A stretch of 64,000 nt of DNA from Pseudoalteromonas sp. S16_S37 (GCF_014694405.1 NZ_JAAUWV010000012.1:25807-89806), one strand, 5' to 3'; shown: positions 10,391-20,809, numbered from the stretch's first letter. Notes: generated from the letters alone by a model not told the origin. A program made the numbers and translations.

Positions 10391-10415
10391 ATAAGCCAGT
10401 TTCATACTGGCTTAT
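10391..10415. terminator. Hairpin after flrC
   Basis: A perfect 10-bp stem, ATAAGCCAGT at 10391-10400 and ACTGGCTTAT at 10406-10415, with a five-base loop TTCAT. The following sequence is only mildly T-rich (CCTTG), so it may be a leaky terminator separating flrBC from the fliE operon. Confidence 0.6.
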
Positions 10416-10478
10416 CCTTGTCAAAATCATGACAGTTAAAAATTCATCATAAGTGGCTGTTTTAGATGGTATTTATTT

Positions 10479-10494
10479 TGGCATGCATCGTGCA
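10479..10494 (+). promoter_or_regulatory. Sigma-54 promoter for the fliE operon
   Basis: TGGCATG-N5-TGCA with GG at 10480-10481 and GC at 10492-10493, exactly ten bases apart, placed 37 bp before the fliE ATG. It fits the TGGCAC-N5-TTGC consensus well and suits activation by FlrC. Confidence 0.8.
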
Positions 10495-10529
10495 TTATCT
10501 ATGTATCTTTAGTTACAAGGGTGAGCACT

Positions 10530-10862
10530 ATGAACATTCAACCCAATGCCTTATATCAAGAAATGCAATCGCTGGCGCTCGAAGCAACGCGCAATAAGCC
10601 GCAAGATAGCTTGCCTGTGCAGTCATCGGCAAATTCTTCTGCGCAATTCGGACAGATGCTATCAGATGCCATCAATACTGTTAATGGCTTGCAAAAAGAG
10701 GCAAAATCAAAAGTAACGGCGTTAGAAATGGGAGACCGCAGCGTGTCACTGGCGGAAGTCATGATAGCCTCTCAAAAATCTTCAGTCGCATTTGAAGCAA
10801 CGGTACAAGTTAGAAATAAGCTTGTAGAGTCTTATAAAGAAATTATGAGCATGCCTGTTTAA
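10530..10862 (+). CDS. fliE: Flagellar hook-basal body protein FliE
   Basis: About 110 residues from ATG 10530; an in-frame GTG at 10521 lies inside the AAGGGTGAG ribosome site, so the ATG is preferred. The C-terminal half, GDRSVSLAEVMIASQKSSVAFEA followed by VRNKLVESYKEIMSMPV, is the conserved FliE core. FliE joins the MS ring to the rod and is the first rod-type protein exported. It is the first gene of the fliEFGHIJ operon, with a sigma-54 promoter 37 bp upstream. Confidence 0.95.
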   Translation: MNIQPNALYQEMQSLALEATRNKPQDSLPVQSSANSSAQFGQMLSDAINTVNGLQKEAKSKVTALEMGDRSVSLAEVMIASQKSSVAFEATVQVRNKLVESYKEIMSMPV

Positions 10863-10884
10863 GCTTAGGTAGTGGAGAGTAACT

Positions 10885-12594
10885 GTGGCAACGAATCAAT
10901 CAACAGAACTTGCTTTATCAGACGGCGTCTCAGGCGTTGATGTTGATGAGCAACAAGAGCAAAAATCAGGTTATCTGAGTGCGCTAAGTGGCGTTGATAT
11001 GCTACGCCAAGTTACTTTAGTAATTGCCTTAGCCATTTGTTTAGCGATAGCAGTATTTATCATCATTTGGGCTCGTCAGCCAGATATGCGTCCACTTGGA
11101 CAATATCCTACGGAAGAGTTAGTGCAAACACTGGACTTCTTAGATGCTCAAAAAATTGACTATGAGTTAGATGGTAACACCATCATGGTGGCAGAAAGCG
11201 ACTATCAAACAATAAAGTTGCAGATGGCCAGAGACGGTTTTACGCAGGCGCCAAGTTCAGGTACTGACATTTTAATGCAGGACATGGGCTTTGGGGTGAG
11301 CCAAAGATTAGAGCGTGAACGTCTCAAGCATAGCCGAGAGCAGCAGTTAGCACGTACCATCGAAGAGTTAGACGATGTTAGTCGTGCCAAGGTGTTACTG
11401 GCTATTCCTAAAGAAAACGTATTTGCTCGACGCGAGAAAAAGCCTTCAGCAACAGTGGTGCTTACCCTAAAGCGTGGCAGAACGCTAGATGGCGAAGAAG
11501 TAGACTCTATTGTTGATATCATCGCATCAGCTGTTCAAGGGTTGGAGCCTGCAAGAGTCACGGTTACAGATCAGAATGGTCGTTTATTGAATTCTGGTTC
11601 TCAAGACTCTCTCGCTGCTCGCTCTCGCAAAGAGTACGAAATTGAGCGTAAGAGAGAGCAAGAATACTTAGAGAAAATTGACAGTATCCTTATTCCTGTC
11701 GTTGGTCTGGGTAAATTTACCGCGCAAGTTGATTTAACCATGGATTTTAGTGCCGTTGAAGAAACTCAGAAGCGTTATAACCCTGACTTACCAGCAGTAC
11801 GCAGTGAAACAACTTTTGAAGAGAGTAATATAGGCGGAATAGCCGCAGGCATCCCAGGGGCATTGACCAACCAGCCGCCATTAAATTCGAATATTCCAGA
11901 AGTTGCTGGTAATGGTAGTGCTGGTAGTGCTAGCAATCCAAGTCGTTCGCAAAAAGAAGCAACGCGAAACTATGAATTAGACACTACAATTAGTCATAAG
12001 CGTCAACAAACGGGTGTTATCCGTCGTATCAGTGTGTCAGTGGCCGTAGACTACTTGCCTAAGGCCGATGCAGAAGGCAAGGTAACATTAGAGCCTCGCA
12101 CCCAAGAAGAGCTGTCTAACATTCGTCGTTTATTACAAGGTGGTGTTGGCTTTGATATGCAACGTGGTGATGCGTTAGAAGTGGTTACCGTGCCGTTTGT
12201 TCGCGAGGATTTAACCGAAGTTGCAGAAGTGCCACTTTGGGAGCAAGAGTGGTTTATGAAAACGACTCGATTAGCATTGGGCGCCTTGGTGATTATCGTA
12301 CTTATCTTGGCGGTAGTAAGACCAATGTTGAAACGTCTAATCTATCCAGATGATACGTTAGAAGAGTTTGATGAAGATTCACTAACTGCGGGTGTTGATT
12401 TGGGAGACAGTACATTAGATATGCTAAGTCATGAGTTTGATTCATCAGCTGTTGGCTTCTCATCAGATGGTACTTTACAATTACCAGACTTACATGGTGA
12501 CGAAGATTTACTTAAAGCAGTGCGTGCACTGGTTGCCAATGAACCTGAATTATCATCACAAGTAGTGAAAGCGTGGTTAACTGAAGATGACTGA
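10885..12594 (+). CDS. fliF: Flagellar MS-ring protein FliF
   Basis: A 569-residue protein with a GTG start preceded by GGAGAGT. It has a membrane segment near residues 35-55, a large periplasmic ring-building region with the conserved MARDGFTQAPSSG-type block, a second membrane segment near 455-475, and a short acidic cytoplasmic tail that binds FliG. FliF forms the MS ring on which the rotor and export gate are built. Its end overlaps the fliG start by 8 bp. Confidence 0.97.
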   Translation: MATNQSTELALSDGVSGVDVDEQQEQKSGYLSALSGVDMLRQVTLVIALAICLAIAVFIIIWARQPDMRPLGQYPTEELVQTLDFLDAQKIDYELDGNTIMVAESDYQTIKLQMARDGFTQAPSSGTDILMQDMGFGVSQRLERERLKHSREQQLARTIEELDDVSRAKVLLAIPKENVFARREKKPSATVVLTLKRGRTLDGEEVDSIVDIIASAVQGLEPARVTVTDQNGRLLNSGSQDSLAARSRKEYEIERKREQEYLEKIDSILIPVVGLGKFTAQVDLTMDFSAVEETQKRYNPDLPAVRSETTFEESNIGGIAAGIPGALTNQPPLNSNIPEVAGNGSAGSASNPSRSQKEATRNYELDTTISHKRQQTGVIRRISVSVAVDYLPKADAEGKVTLEPRTQEELSNIRRLLQGGVGFDMQRGDALEVVTVPFVREDLTEVAEVPLWEQEWFMKTTRLALGALVIIVLILAVVRPMLKRLIYPDDTLEEFDEDSLTAGVDLGDSTLDMLSHEFDSSAVGFSSDGTLQLPDLHGDEDLLKAVRALVANEPELSSQVVKAWLTEDD

Positions 12595-13627
12595 TGAACA
12601 ACAAAAAAAATTACCCGCTGCGTATGACGTAAATAAATTAGATGGCGTCGATAAAGCCGCCATCTTATTGTTAAGTTTATCCGAAGAAGATGCCGCGCAA
12701 ATTTTAAAACATTTAGAGCCTAAGCAAGTGCAACGTGTAGGTATGGCTATGGCGGCGCTAGATGATTTATCGCAAGCAAAAATTAGCGCGGTTCATAACT
12801 TATTTATCGAGCAAATCCAAAGCTTTAGTACAATAGGTTTCCAATCTGAAGATTTCATCAAAAAAGCGCTTACCGCTGCACTTGGTGAAGATAAAGCAGC
12901 AAGTCTTATTGATCAGATTGTTATGGGTTCTGGTGCGAAAGGATTGGATTCACTTAAGTGGATGGACTCAAAACAGGTTGCCAATATTATTCGCAACGAG
13001 CACCCTCAGATCCAAACCATTGTTTTGTCTTATTTAGAGCCTGAGCAATCCGCGGAAATTTTATCTCAGTTCCCAGAAAAAGTGAGACTAGATTTGACGA
13101 TGCGTATTGCTAACTTAGAAGAAGTTCAACCGGCTGCACTGCAAGAACTTAATGAAATTATGGAGAAACAGTTTGCCGGTCAAGCGGGTGCACAAGCCGC
13201 GAAGATGGGTGGTCTCAAAGCTGCTGCAGACATCATGAACTACTTAGATACCAATATCGAAGGTCAGCTTATGGATTCAATTCGTGAGCATGACGAAGAG
13301 ATGTCTCAACAAATTCAAGACCTTATGTTTGTATTTGAAAACCTACTGGATGTTGATGATAGGGGTATTCAAACTATCTTACGCGAGGTTCAACAAGATG
13401 TGCTTATGAAAGCCATCAAAGGTACAGATGACGCGCTTAAAGAGAAAATTCTCAGCAACATGTCAAAACGTGCTGCCGAAATGTTGGCTGATGACCTCGA
13501 AGCAATGCCACCGGTGCGTATTAGTGAAGTTGAAGCGGCGCAAAAAGAGATCCTATCTACAGCCCGTCGCCTCGCTGATTCAGGTGAGATTATGCTTGGC
13601 GGTGGTGGTGGTGAGGAGTTCCTATAA
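12587..13627 (+). CDS. fliG: Flagellar motor switch protein FliG
   Basis: A 346-residue protein of normal length with the three FliG domains. Visible marks are KAAILLLSLSEEDAAQILKHL near the start, the middle-domain EHPQIQTIVLSYL motif, and the C-terminal charged helix region FENLLDVDDRGIQ-ILREV that meets the stator MotA/PomA. It turns ion flow into rotation and takes part in switching. Overlap with fliF suggests coupled translation and a matched stoichiometry. A run of glycines stands near the C-terminus. Confidence 0.97.
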   Translation: MTDEQQKKLPAAYDVNKLDGVDKAAILLLSLSEEDAAQILKHLEPKQVQRVGMAMAALDDLSQAKISAVHNLFIEQIQSFSTIGFQSEDFIKKALTAALGEDKAASLIDQIVMGSGAKGLDSLKWMDSKQVANIIRNEHPQIQTIVLSYLEPEQSAEILSQFPEKVRLDLTMRIANLEEVQPAALQELNEIMEKQFAGQAGAQAAKMGGLKAAADIMNYLDTNIEGQLMDSIREHDEEMSQQIQDLMFVFENLLDVDDRGIQTILREVQQDVLMKAIKGTDDALKEKILSNMSKRAAEMLADDLEAMPPVRISEVEAAQKEILSTARRLADSGEIMLGGGGGEEFL

Positions 13628-13630
13628 CCT

Positions 13631-14449
13631 ATGAGCGATACCAAGTTTTATAAAGGTCGCCCTGTTGAGGGCGAAGCGCTTGACGAGCTTTTGAAGAATT
13701 GGCCGATCCCAGATGTAGCCGAAGATCCTCGCAAGTATTCTGGTCGCTCGACCGCTTTTGGTAAGCCTTTGGAACAGTTATATCAAAAACCTGCACAAAG
13801 AAAGCAAGAGCAAGAGGAGCAAGAGCCAGAATTTCCAACACTGACGTTAGAAGAGCTTGAGCAGATCCGCCAAGATGCTTACGATGAAGGCATTAAGCAA
13901 GGTCATGAACAAGGTTATATTGATGGCTTTGATAAAGGGGTTACGGAAGGAAAAGAAGCGGGTTACAAAGAAGGTATAGAGATTGGTAAACAGCAAGGAC
14001 ATGATGAGGCCAAGCCGCTGATTGAAGAAAAGCTCCAAGCATTAACCCTCATTATTAATGAATTACATGAGCCTTTACGTTTGGTTGACGAACAATGTGA
14101 AAAGCAATTGGTTCAGCTTGCCAATTTATTGGCGCAAGCAGTTATTTTTAAAGAAGTAGAGCAAGACCAAAAGCTTGTTTTATTAGCGCTCAAAAAAGCA
14201 ATGGATGCACTGCCCATTGCAGAACAAACAGTTAAAATTCACTTGCATCCTGATGACTTAGAAGTAGTGAAAGATGCATATGGAGAAGGGCAACTCAGTG
14301 CGCAGCATTGGCACTTGTTACCTGAACCCACCTTGGATAGAGGCAGCGTTGAAGTTAAAACGGCGCAATCCTCCATCGATATGACGCTTAAAACGCGTAT
14401 GAAAGAAATCTTGGACGAATTTTTGCATAACAGTGGTATCGAGTCGTAA
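13631..14449 (+). CDS. fliH: Flagellar export apparatus stator protein FliH
   Basis: A 272-residue protein. The middle (about residues 75-120) has the repeated GxxxG-type helix typical of FliH, seen as [18 protein letters not shown] and GKEAGYKEG. The C-terminal half resembles the peripheral stalk of ATP synthases. FliH binds FliI and holds the ATPase complex at the export gate and C ring. The gene is three bases after the fliG stop and 14 before fliI. Confidence 0.93.
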   Translation: MSDTKFYKGRPVEGEALDELLKNWPIPDVAEDPRKYSGRSTAFGKPLEQLYQKPAQRKQEQEEQEPEFPTLTLEELEQIRQDAYDEGIKQGHEQGYIDGFDKGVTEGKEAGYKEGIEIGKQQGHDEAKPLIEEKLQALTLIINELHEPLRLVDEQCEKQLVQLANLLAQAVIFKEVEQDQKLVLLALKKAMDALPIAEQTVKIHLHPDDLEVVKDAYGEGQLSAQHWHLLPEPTLDRGSVEVKTAQSSIDMTLKTRMKEILDEFLHNSGIES

Positions 14450-14463
14450 TTTTTGGCTACACA

Positions 14464-15795
14464 ATGAGTGTTGAAAGTCCGCTAACCGAGCGTTTGTCAA
14501 AATATAAAAAGCATATAAGAGAGTTTTCTGTGCCTGTTGCTGGTAGCTTGACCCGTGTTGTTGGGTTGACGCTTGAAGCAAAAGGTCTTAGTGCACCGAT
14601 AGGTAGCCAATGTAAAATCGAAACCATCAGAGGGCTGGTGGATGCTGAAGTGGTTGGCTTTAATGACGACACTCTGTATCTAATGCCTAATGACCATATT
14701 TCGGGTGTATTACCAGGCGCTCGCGTCATTCCACAATTAAAAGAAACGGGTTTGCCTGTAGGCATGAGTTTGCTGGGGCGAGTGGTGGATGGTCTAGGTA
14801 GACCATTAGATGGACTTGGACCTATTCATGCCGAGCATAAGCTCAAGTTTGCGCAGAATCCTATTAACCCGCTTGCAAGAAGGCCCATTAGTCAGCCTCT
14901 TGATGTGGGAGTACGAGCGATAAATTCGGTGATAACCGTAGGCCAAGGCCAGCGTATGGGTCTATTTGCCGGCAGTGGCGTTGGTAAGTCAGTATTGCTT
15001 GGCATGATGACGCGAGGTAGTGAAGCGGATGTTATTGTTGTAGGCCTTGTTGGTGAGCGTGGTCGAGAGGTTAAAGAGTTTATTGATGAAATTCTTGGTG
15101 CCGAAGGTCGTAAGCGCTCCGTTGTGGTTGCAGCCCCCGCTGATGCCTCACCGCTAATGCGACTTAAAGGCTGCGAAAGTGCAGTAACCATTGCCGAGTA
15201 TTTTAGAGATCAAGGTCTGAACGTATTGTTGTTGCTAGACTCCGTCACTCGATATGCCATGGCGCAGCGTGAGATAGCACTTGCCGTTGGTGAGCCGCCC
15301 GCGACGAAAGGCTATCCACCGTCGGTATTTGCCAAGCTACCTGCGTTGGTTGAACGAGCGGGTAATGGTGGCTATGGGCAAGGTTCAATCACAGCGTTTT
15401 TTACCGTACTCAGTGAAGGGGATGATATGCAAGACCCGATTGCTGATTCGGCGCGAGCGATACTTGATGGTCACATTGTTCTTTCAAGAGATTTGGCAGA
15501 CAGTGGTCATTACCCTGCAATTGATATAGAAAAATCAATCAGTCGTGTTATGCCGCAAGTTATCTCCGAGCGACACCTTCAGCAAGCGCGTGTTCTTAAA
15601 CAAGTTTACTCAATGTATCAACAAAATAAGGACATGATCACGTTGGGCGCTTATCAAAGGGGGAGTGATCCTATGCTTGATCAAGCAATCAAGATGATGC
15701 CCTCAATAAACGCGTTTTTACAGCAAGGGATGAAAGAAGTGCTCAATTATGACCAATGCCTGCAAGAGCTTGCACAATTATTAGGACAAGAATAA
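14464..15795 (+). CDS. fliI: Flagellum-specific export ATPase FliI
   Basis: A 443-residue F1-beta-like ATPase with Walker A GSGVGKS at 170-176, the Walker B strand [12 protein letters not shown], and the type III ATPase signature around [13 protein letters not shown]. FliI powers or primes loading of flagellar substrates into the export gate together with FliH and FliJ. The stop codon overlaps the fliJ start as TAATG. The length fits the family. Confidence 0.97.
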   Translation: MSVESPLTERLSKYKKHIREFSVPVAGSLTRVVGLTLEAKGLSAPIGSQCKIETIRGLVDAEVVGFNDDTLYLMPNDHISGVLPGARVIPQLKETGLPVGMSLLGRVVDGLGRPLDGLGPIHAEHKLKFAQNPINPLARRPISQPLDVGVRAINSVITVGQGQRMGLFAGSGVGKSVLLGMMTRGSEADVIVVGLVGERGREVKEFIDEILGAEGRKRSVVVAAPADASPLMRLKGCESAVTIAEYFRDQGLNVLLLLDSVTRYAMAQREIALAVGEPPATKGYPPSVFAKLPALVERAGNGGYGQGSITAFFTVLSEGDDMQDPIADSARAILDGHIVLSRDLADSGHYPAIDIEKSISRVMPQVISERHLQQARVLKQVYSMYQQNKDMITLGAYQRGSDPMLDQAIKMMPSINAFLQQGMKEVLNYDQCLQELAQLLGQE

Positions 15796-16235
15796 TGGCT
15801 GCTAACAAACTTGACTTACTTTACAAATTAGAAGCTGACAAAGAAGAATCTTTGCGTGTTAATTATATGCAGGCGCAGCATCACCTTAATGACAATCAAC
15901 AAAAGCTGTCTGGACTCAATAACTTTCGCCTTGAGTATAGTCAACAGCTTCACCTCAAAGCAAAGCAAGGTTTATCCAGTAGTGGTTTTACCCAGTATCA
16001 TGCGTTTATTAAGAAAATTGAAGAAGCAATCCAACAGCAAGCACGAACAGTGAATACGGCAAAGCAGGTTGTTGAGCAGCGAAAAAGACTGTGGCTTGCT
16101 CAGCAAGTCAAAGCAAAAGCTATTGCTAAACTGATTGAAAAGCAACAGCTTGAGCGCCAAAAACGCTTGGATAAAGCTGAGCAAAAGATGCTTGATGAAT
16201 TTGCTACAAACCAATTTATGCGTCGTCGGGCTTGA
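15795..16235 (+). CDS. fliJ: Flagellar export chaperone FliJ
   Basis: About 146 residues from the ATG at 15795 that shares its A with the fliI stop; the frame is open further upstream but that part lies inside fliI. The protein is almost all helical, rich in Gln, Lys and Ala, and would form the two-stranded coiled coil typical of FliJ, which sits in the FliI ring like the gamma subunit of F1. Sequence conservation is low in this family, so position and coiled-coil character are the main evidence. Confidence 0.9.
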   Translation: MAANKLDLLYKLEADKEESLRVNYMQAQHHLNDNQQKLSGLNNFRLEYSQQLHLKAKQGLSSSGFTQYHAFIKKIEEAIQQQARTVNTAKQVVEQRKRLWLAQQVKAKAIAKLIEKQQLERQKRLDKAEQKMLDEFATNQFMRRRA

Positions 16236-16249
16236 AGCTGAACTTAATG

Positions 16250-16265
16250 TGGCCTGATTTTTGCT
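16250..16265 (+). promoter_or_regulatory. Sigma-54 promoter for fliK operon
   Basis: TGGCCTG-N4-TTGCT with GG at 16251-16252 and GC at 16263-16264, exact ten-base spacing. It lies 59 bp before the fliK ATG and fits the consensus closely, so fliK-fliL-fliM and the genes after it can be started apart from fliE-fliJ. Confidence 0.8.
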
Positions 16266-16322
16266 GACAACTTCATAGTGATGTAATTGCGGCTCTAAAT
16301 TGCCGCTTCGGCAGGTAACTAT

Positions 16323-18311
16323 ATGCTAAATGTAACGTTTAATAATACAAAAGTCTCAGGTAGTGACGCGAGTGCTTTTGAGTCAATGAATACCCAAAGT
16401 GAAGGCGCTTCAGGTGAGCCGAATAGCTTTTTACTTGCCTTGCAGCAGCTCACGGAACAAGCCCAAGCAGAGGAGCAAAAAGCCGCATCTGATACACTCA
16501 TCACTAACTTAGATGAACAGTCATCGCAAGATCAGATTGATCAAGAGCAAGTACAACAAACGCTTGCAAATGAGCAGTCCTTAGCAACTTCCAAGTCTGA
16601 AGAAAGCACTGAGAATGCTCAGCAAGCAAATTCTGAGTTAGGTGATGAGGCGCAGGCGTCTACACCAAAAGCGGCAGATGATTTACTGGCACAGATTAAT
16701 GCGTCAAATCAACAAAAAACCACAGTAACTGTTCACGGTAGTGCTGATTCAAGCGGACAAGGTTTGACTTATACTAGTGCATTACAAGCGTTAAATAAGA
16801 TGAATGGCAAGAGCACCACCTCTGAAAATGATGCTCAAATGACTGACTCTTCGAAAAAACAAAATAACAAACTCAATGCTGGAGAGATATCAACGGATAG
16901 CACTGCTGATTTAGATGCTAAAAATGCTGACAAGGAAGAGGTCACAAAAGCAAAATTAACCGAGCAGCCATTGAATGAAGAAAAATCAAAGCAGCTGACG
17001 CAGGCTGCGCAACAAGATAAAGCGGATGTGCTCAAAGGTAAGTTAAGTCAACTTGCTGATAACAAAGAAGGTAAGGTTGAAACAACTCAATCGAAATCTC
17101 CATTGACCTCTGAATGGGGGAATTTGAATGAACCGCAAGAAAGCTCAGTGGACGATACCTCTTTACACGGTGACAAAACCACCAAAACAGCACAAGACCA
17201 AGGCGTAGTTGGTAAACAAAATGAATTAGCCAAGCAAATAAGCGAGCTGGTTAAGCAGGCTGAGTCACGTTCTGCAAAAGAAAGTATTGGCGCTGGGTTT
17301 ACTGATGAACAAACCACAGAACAGGTATTACAGCAAAAGTTGACGTCATTAACGCCCAGTGAAAGAAGTGCTTTACAGCAAGGGCTACAGCAGCTTGTGA
17401 ATGAAGGCAAAGCGACCCCAATGGCTGAGCGAGCGTTAGAGCAACTAAAAGCACTAGAACAAAAGCAAGCCTATATAGATAAACCACAGTCGATTAACGT
17501 TGATACTGCTACCGCAAGCGCATCGGTAGTTGTAAACAAAACTGCCACTTATAACAGCACAAAAGTTGATAAAGATGCTTTAAAAAGTGATGTAAAAGAG
17601 AGTCTTAAAGCAGTAAACCTTGGTGATGCAGAAAAGGCAATTGGTGCACACACCAAGCAAGACGGGGCCAATTCAGTTGCTAGTTTGGCGCAAAGCATGC
17701 CAACTCCTCAGGTTGAACAACTATTCAAAGCGATTGTGACGCCTCAAGTAAGCGCGAATTCACCTCAGTCTCAAGCTAGTGAATTTGTTCAATACATGCA
17801 GCAGTTAGAAGAAGCACCTCAAAGCATACAGCATCAACAAAGTCATGCTTCGACGCAAAAAGTGCAAGTAGATGCGCAGATGCTGCAAGCGGTAAATATT
17901 GCCAGAAATGACGCGGCAAAAATGCTACAAGAAAAAGTATCAATGATGCTTAATTTAAATAACCAAGAAGCAGAGATCCGTTTAGACCCAAGAGAGCTTG
18001 GTATGATGCAAATACGCATCCGTACTGATGCTGAGCAGGCCCAAGTTAATTTTGTGGTACAGAACCAACAGGCCAAAGACCTGCTTGAACAATCTATGCC
18101 CAAGTTAAGAGAAATGTTGGCTGAGCAAGGCATTGAACTTGGACAGAGTAACATTGAGCATGGCGATGGCTCTCAAAGTGAACAGGGTTTTGGTTCTAAG
18201 CAGCATGGCGCAAAATCTGAATTGACTGCCCAAGTAGAGGATGAGCAAAATTCTCCTAATACAACACAACGAGTTGTAAACGATGGTTCTTCAATAGATT
18301 ATTACGCCTAA
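16323..18311 (+). CDS. fliK: Flagellar hook-length control protein FliK
   Basis: A 662-residue protein rich in Gln, Ala, Ser and Lys, with a long low-complexity N-terminal and middle region and a conserved C-terminal hook domain (about residues 530-620), recognised from NNQEAEIRLDPRELGMMQIR and VQNQQAKDLLEQSMPKLREM. FliK measures the hook and makes FlhB switch to filament-type export. It follows its own sigma-54 promoter and precedes fliL. A second FliK-like gene lies at 36519-38843. Confidence 0.93.
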   Translation: MLNVTFNNTKVSGSDASAFESMNTQSEGASGEPNSFLLALQQLTEQAQAEEQKAASDTLITNLDEQSSQDQIDQEQVQQTLANEQSLATSKSEESTENAQQANSELGDEAQASTPKAADDLLAQINASNQQKTTVTVHGSADSSGQGLTYTSALQALNKMNGKSTTSENDAQMTDSSKKQNNKLNAGEISTDSTADLDAKNADKEEVTKAKLTEQPLNEEKSKQLTQAAQQDKADVLKGKLSQLADNKEGKVETTQSKSPLTSEWGNLNEPQESSVDDTSLHGDKTTKTAQDQGVVGKQNELAKQISELVKQAESRSAKESIGAGFTDEQTTEQVLQQKLTSLTPSERSALQQGLQQLVNEGKATPMAERALEQLKALEQKQAYIDKPQSINVDTATASASVVVNKTATYNSTKVDKDALKSDVKESLKAVNLGDAEKAIGAHTKQDGANSVASLAQSMPTPQVEQLFKAIVTPQVSANSPQSQASEFVQYMQQLEEAPQSIQHQQSHASTQKVQVDAQMLQAVNIARNDAAKMLQEKVSMMLNLNNQEAEIRLDPRELGMMQIRIRTDAEQAQVNFVVQNQQAKDLLEQSMPKLREMLAEQGIELGQSNIEHGDGSQSEQGFGSKQHGAKSELTAQVEDEQNSPNTTQRVVNDGSSIDYYA

Positions 18312-18367
18312 CTACTGCTATTATATAGAAATAGGCCCTTAGCTTTGTAGCTTAAACAAGGATTAAT

Positions 18368-18889
18368 ATGGCAGAAGAAACCGATTTAGAAATTGAAGAA
18401 GCAGGTGGTAATAAAAAGAAAATTATCATCGCGGCTGCTGTAGCAGTGGTGTTGGTAGTAGTTGGAGTATTGTTCTTGAGCTCTTCTGATGAAGCCCCTG
18501 TAGAAACGTTGGCGGAGGAAGAAACTGCTACTGAAGCTTTACAATCTACTAGTGCATCTGCCAAAACAGGTAGCGCACTTTATGTAGCAATGCCAAGGCC
18601 ATTTGTATTTAATGTACCAGGTGCTAGCCGCGATCGTATTGTCCAAATCAAGGTGCAGCTACTCGTAAGAGGGGATATAAATGAAGAGATTGCCAAAAAA
18701 CATATTCCCCTTATCGAAGGCACTTTGTTAAGCGTATTTTCAACTACAACAGCGGATGAGCTAAGTACCAGTGCTGGTAAAGAAACTTTGCGTTTGTCAG
18801 CTGTTGACAAAGTTCAAGCCGCAATGGAAGGGGTTGAAGGCAGTAAAGTCATTGAACGTGTGCTATTCACCGGCTTTGTAATGCAGTGA
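18368..18889 (+). CDS. fliL: Flagellar basal body-associated protein FliL
   Basis: A 173-residue protein with a short cytoplasmic start, one membrane helix at about residues 18-37 (IIIAAAVAVVLVVVGVLFL) and a periplasmic domain carrying the conserved YVAMPRPFVFNV motif. FliL surrounds the stator units and supports torque and surface sensing. It is preceded by an AAGGA ribosome site and is followed after eight bases by fliM. Confidence 0.95.
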   Translation: MAEETDLEIEEAGGNKKKIIIAAAVAVVLVVVGVLFLSSSDEAPVETLAEEETATEALQSTSASAKTGSALYVAMPRPFVFNVPGASRDRIVQIKVQLLVRGDINEEIAKKHIPLIEGTLLSVFSTTTADELSTSAGKETLRLSAVDKVQAAMEGVEGSKVIERVLFTGFVMQ

Positions 18890-18897
18890 GGTCTTAA

Positions 18898-19989
18898 GTG
18901 AGTGATTTATTATCCCAAGACGAAATCGATGCGCTATTGCATGGTGTTGATGAAGTCGATGAGGAAGACATCAATGATGGTGATGACGGTGACTCCACCG
19001 CGCTGCAATATGACTTTTCTTCGCAAGATCGTATTGTTCGTGGTCGGATGCCGACCCTGGAAATTGTAAACGAACGTTTTGCACGACATATGCGTATCAG
19101 CTTGTTTAACATGATGCGCCGCACGGCCGAGGTTTCAATCAACGGTGTGCAAATGTTGAAGTTTGGCGAATATATTCACACCTTATTTGTACCAACAAGT
19201 TTAAATATGGTGCGCTTTAGGCCACTAAAAGGTACTGGTTTAATCACCATGGAAGCGCGACTGGTATTTATTCTCGTTGATAATTTCTTCGGTGGCGATG
19301 GTCGATATCACGCGAAAATCGAAGGACGTGAATTTACACCAACCGAACGCCGTATTGTGCAGATGCTTCTAAAAATAATTTTCGAAGATTATAAAGAAGC
19401 TTGGGCACCCGTTATGGATGTGTCGTTTGAGTACTTAGACTCAGAAGTAAACCCCGCAATGGCCAATATCGTTAGTCCTACCGAAGTGGTCGTTATTAGC
19501 TCTTTCCATATTGAACTAGATGGCGGTGGCGGAGATTTTCATATTTCGTTGCCCTATTCCATGTTGGAGCCTATCAGGGAACTACTAGATGCCGGTGTAC
19601 AATCTGACACTGAAGACACCGATTTACGCTGGAGTAAGGCTCTACGCGACGAAATAATGGATGTAGAAGTTGAGCTTTCAACGCAGTTGTTAGAAATTGA
19701 TCTGACTTTGGCGCAGATTATGGAACTCAAAGCAGGCGATGTTATTCCTGTTGAAATGCCTGAATATATTACTGTGTTTATTGAAGAACTTCCTACTTTT
19801 AGAGCAAAAATGGGTCGTTCAAGAGATAATGTTGCGTTGCAAATTAGTGAGAAAATCAAGCGTCCGGAATCTGTTAAATCAGAACTACACGTGTTTACCA
19901 AAGGTGGTAAAAAGCTTGATTCGGATGCAGAGTTAGCTGAATTAGAAGAAGATCTACATCTGTCGGAAGGTGTGGATTTAGACTGGTAA
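18898..19989 (+). CDS. fliM: Flagellar motor switch protein FliM
   Basis: A 363-residue protein from a GTG start. The N-terminal LSQDEIDALL peptide is the CheY-P binding site; the middle domain contains the GGxG-type FFGGDGRYH motif; the C-terminal SpoA domain contacts FliN. It forms the main wall of the C ring and receives the chemotaxis signal. An AGGTCTTAA stretch just upstream serves as ribosome site. It is 28 bp before fliN. Confidence 0.97.
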   Translation: MSDLLSQDEIDALLHGVDEVDEEDINDGDDGDSTALQYDFSSQDRIVRGRMPTLEIVNERFARHMRISLFNMMRRTAEVSINGVQMLKFGEYIHTLFVPTSLNMVRFRPLKGTGLITMEARLVFILVDNFFGGDGRYHAKIEGREFTPTERRIVQMLLKIIFEDYKEAWAPVMDVSFEYLDSEVNPAMANIVSPTEVVVISSFHIELDGGGGDFHISLPYSMLEPIRELLDAGVQSDTEDTDLRWSKALRDEIMDVEVELSTQLLEIDLTLAQIMELKAGDVIPVEMPEYITVFIEELPTFRAKMGRSRDNVALQISEKIKRPESVKSELHVFTKGGKKLDSDAELAELEEDLHLSEGVDLDW

Positions 19990-20017
19990 AGATTGATTAT
20001 ATTAAGGTTTTGATAGT

Positions 20018-20419
20018 ATGAGCGATGATCAAGATACAATGGACGAATGGGCTGCGGCATTGGCTGAAGCTGAAGAGTCTGAAGCGCCAAGCAGTGAACC
20101 AGAAGTAGCGGGGCTCGATGAGCTTAAAGATTCTACTGCCAATATATCTCCTGACGAAAAACGTAAGTTGGATACTATTTTAGATATACCAGTTACCATA
20201 TCAATGGAAGTTGGGCGTTCTAAAATTAATATCCGTAATTTATTGCAATTAAACCAAGGCTCTGTTGTTGAATTAGATAGAGTTGCGGGTGAGCCGTTGG
20301 ATGTATTAGTTAATGGCACCTTGATTGCGCATGGCGAGGTAGTTGTAGTGAATGATAAATTTGGTATTCGTTTGACCGACGTGATTAGCCAAGTTGAACG
20401 AATTAAAAAGCTACGATGA
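20018..20419 (+). CDS. fliN: Flagellar motor switch protein FliN
   Basis: A 133-residue protein with an acidic N-terminal tail and a C-terminal SpoA domain (about 50-130) with the conserved IPVTISMEVGRSKINIRNLL block and the VVVNDKFGIRLTD end. FliN forms the base of the C ring and helps dock FliH. The stop overlaps the fliO start (ATGA). Confidence 0.97.
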   Translation: MSDDQDTMDEWAAALAEAEESEAPSSEPEVAGLDELKDSTANISPDEKRKLDTILDIPVTISMEVGRSKINIRNLLQLNQGSVVELDRVAGEPLDVLVNGTLIAHGEVVVVNDKFGIRLTDVISQVERIKKLR

Positions 20420-20808
20420 AAAAGATAATCACGGGGCTGCTGCTAAGTGCAGCCCTGCCTGCGCAAGCGGCACAAAATGTCCCTGGCTTCAGCTCAGAAT
20501 TGTTGTCTATGGGCTTGTCACTGATGTTGGTCGTCTTGTTGGTGATAGGACTGGGTTTGTTGGTTAAAAAGCTCAATCCAAATATCGGCAATAGTAAAGA
20601 CTTTAAGGTGATCCGTAGTTTACCGCTTGGAACTAAAGAGCGGTTGATGGTGGTTGAGATTGACAATAAACAGCATTTACTTGGTGTAACACCTAATAGT
20701 ATCAACTATTTATATCTGCTTGAAAAGCCGCTTGAACAAGCGGATATACCTGTTTTTGCAAAAGAGTTAAGCAAATTTATGGGCAAGCAAAACAATAAGA
20801 ACAATTAA
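20416..20808 (+). CDS. fliO: Flagellar biosynthetic protein FliO
   Basis: A 130-residue protein starting with a cleavable-looking signal ([17 protein letters not shown]), then one membrane helix near residues 32-52 and a short cytoplasmic domain with [15 protein letters not shown]. FliO helps assemble the FliP ring of the export gate. It overlaps fliN by four bases and is two bases from fliP. Confidence 0.93.
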   Translation: MKKIITGLLLSAALPAQAAQNVPGFSSELLSMGLSLMLVVLLVIGLGLLVKKLNPNIGNSKDFKVIRSLPLGTKERLMVVEIDNKQHLLGVTPNSINYLYLLEKPLEQADIPVFAKELSKFMGKQNNKNN

Positions 20809-20809
20809 C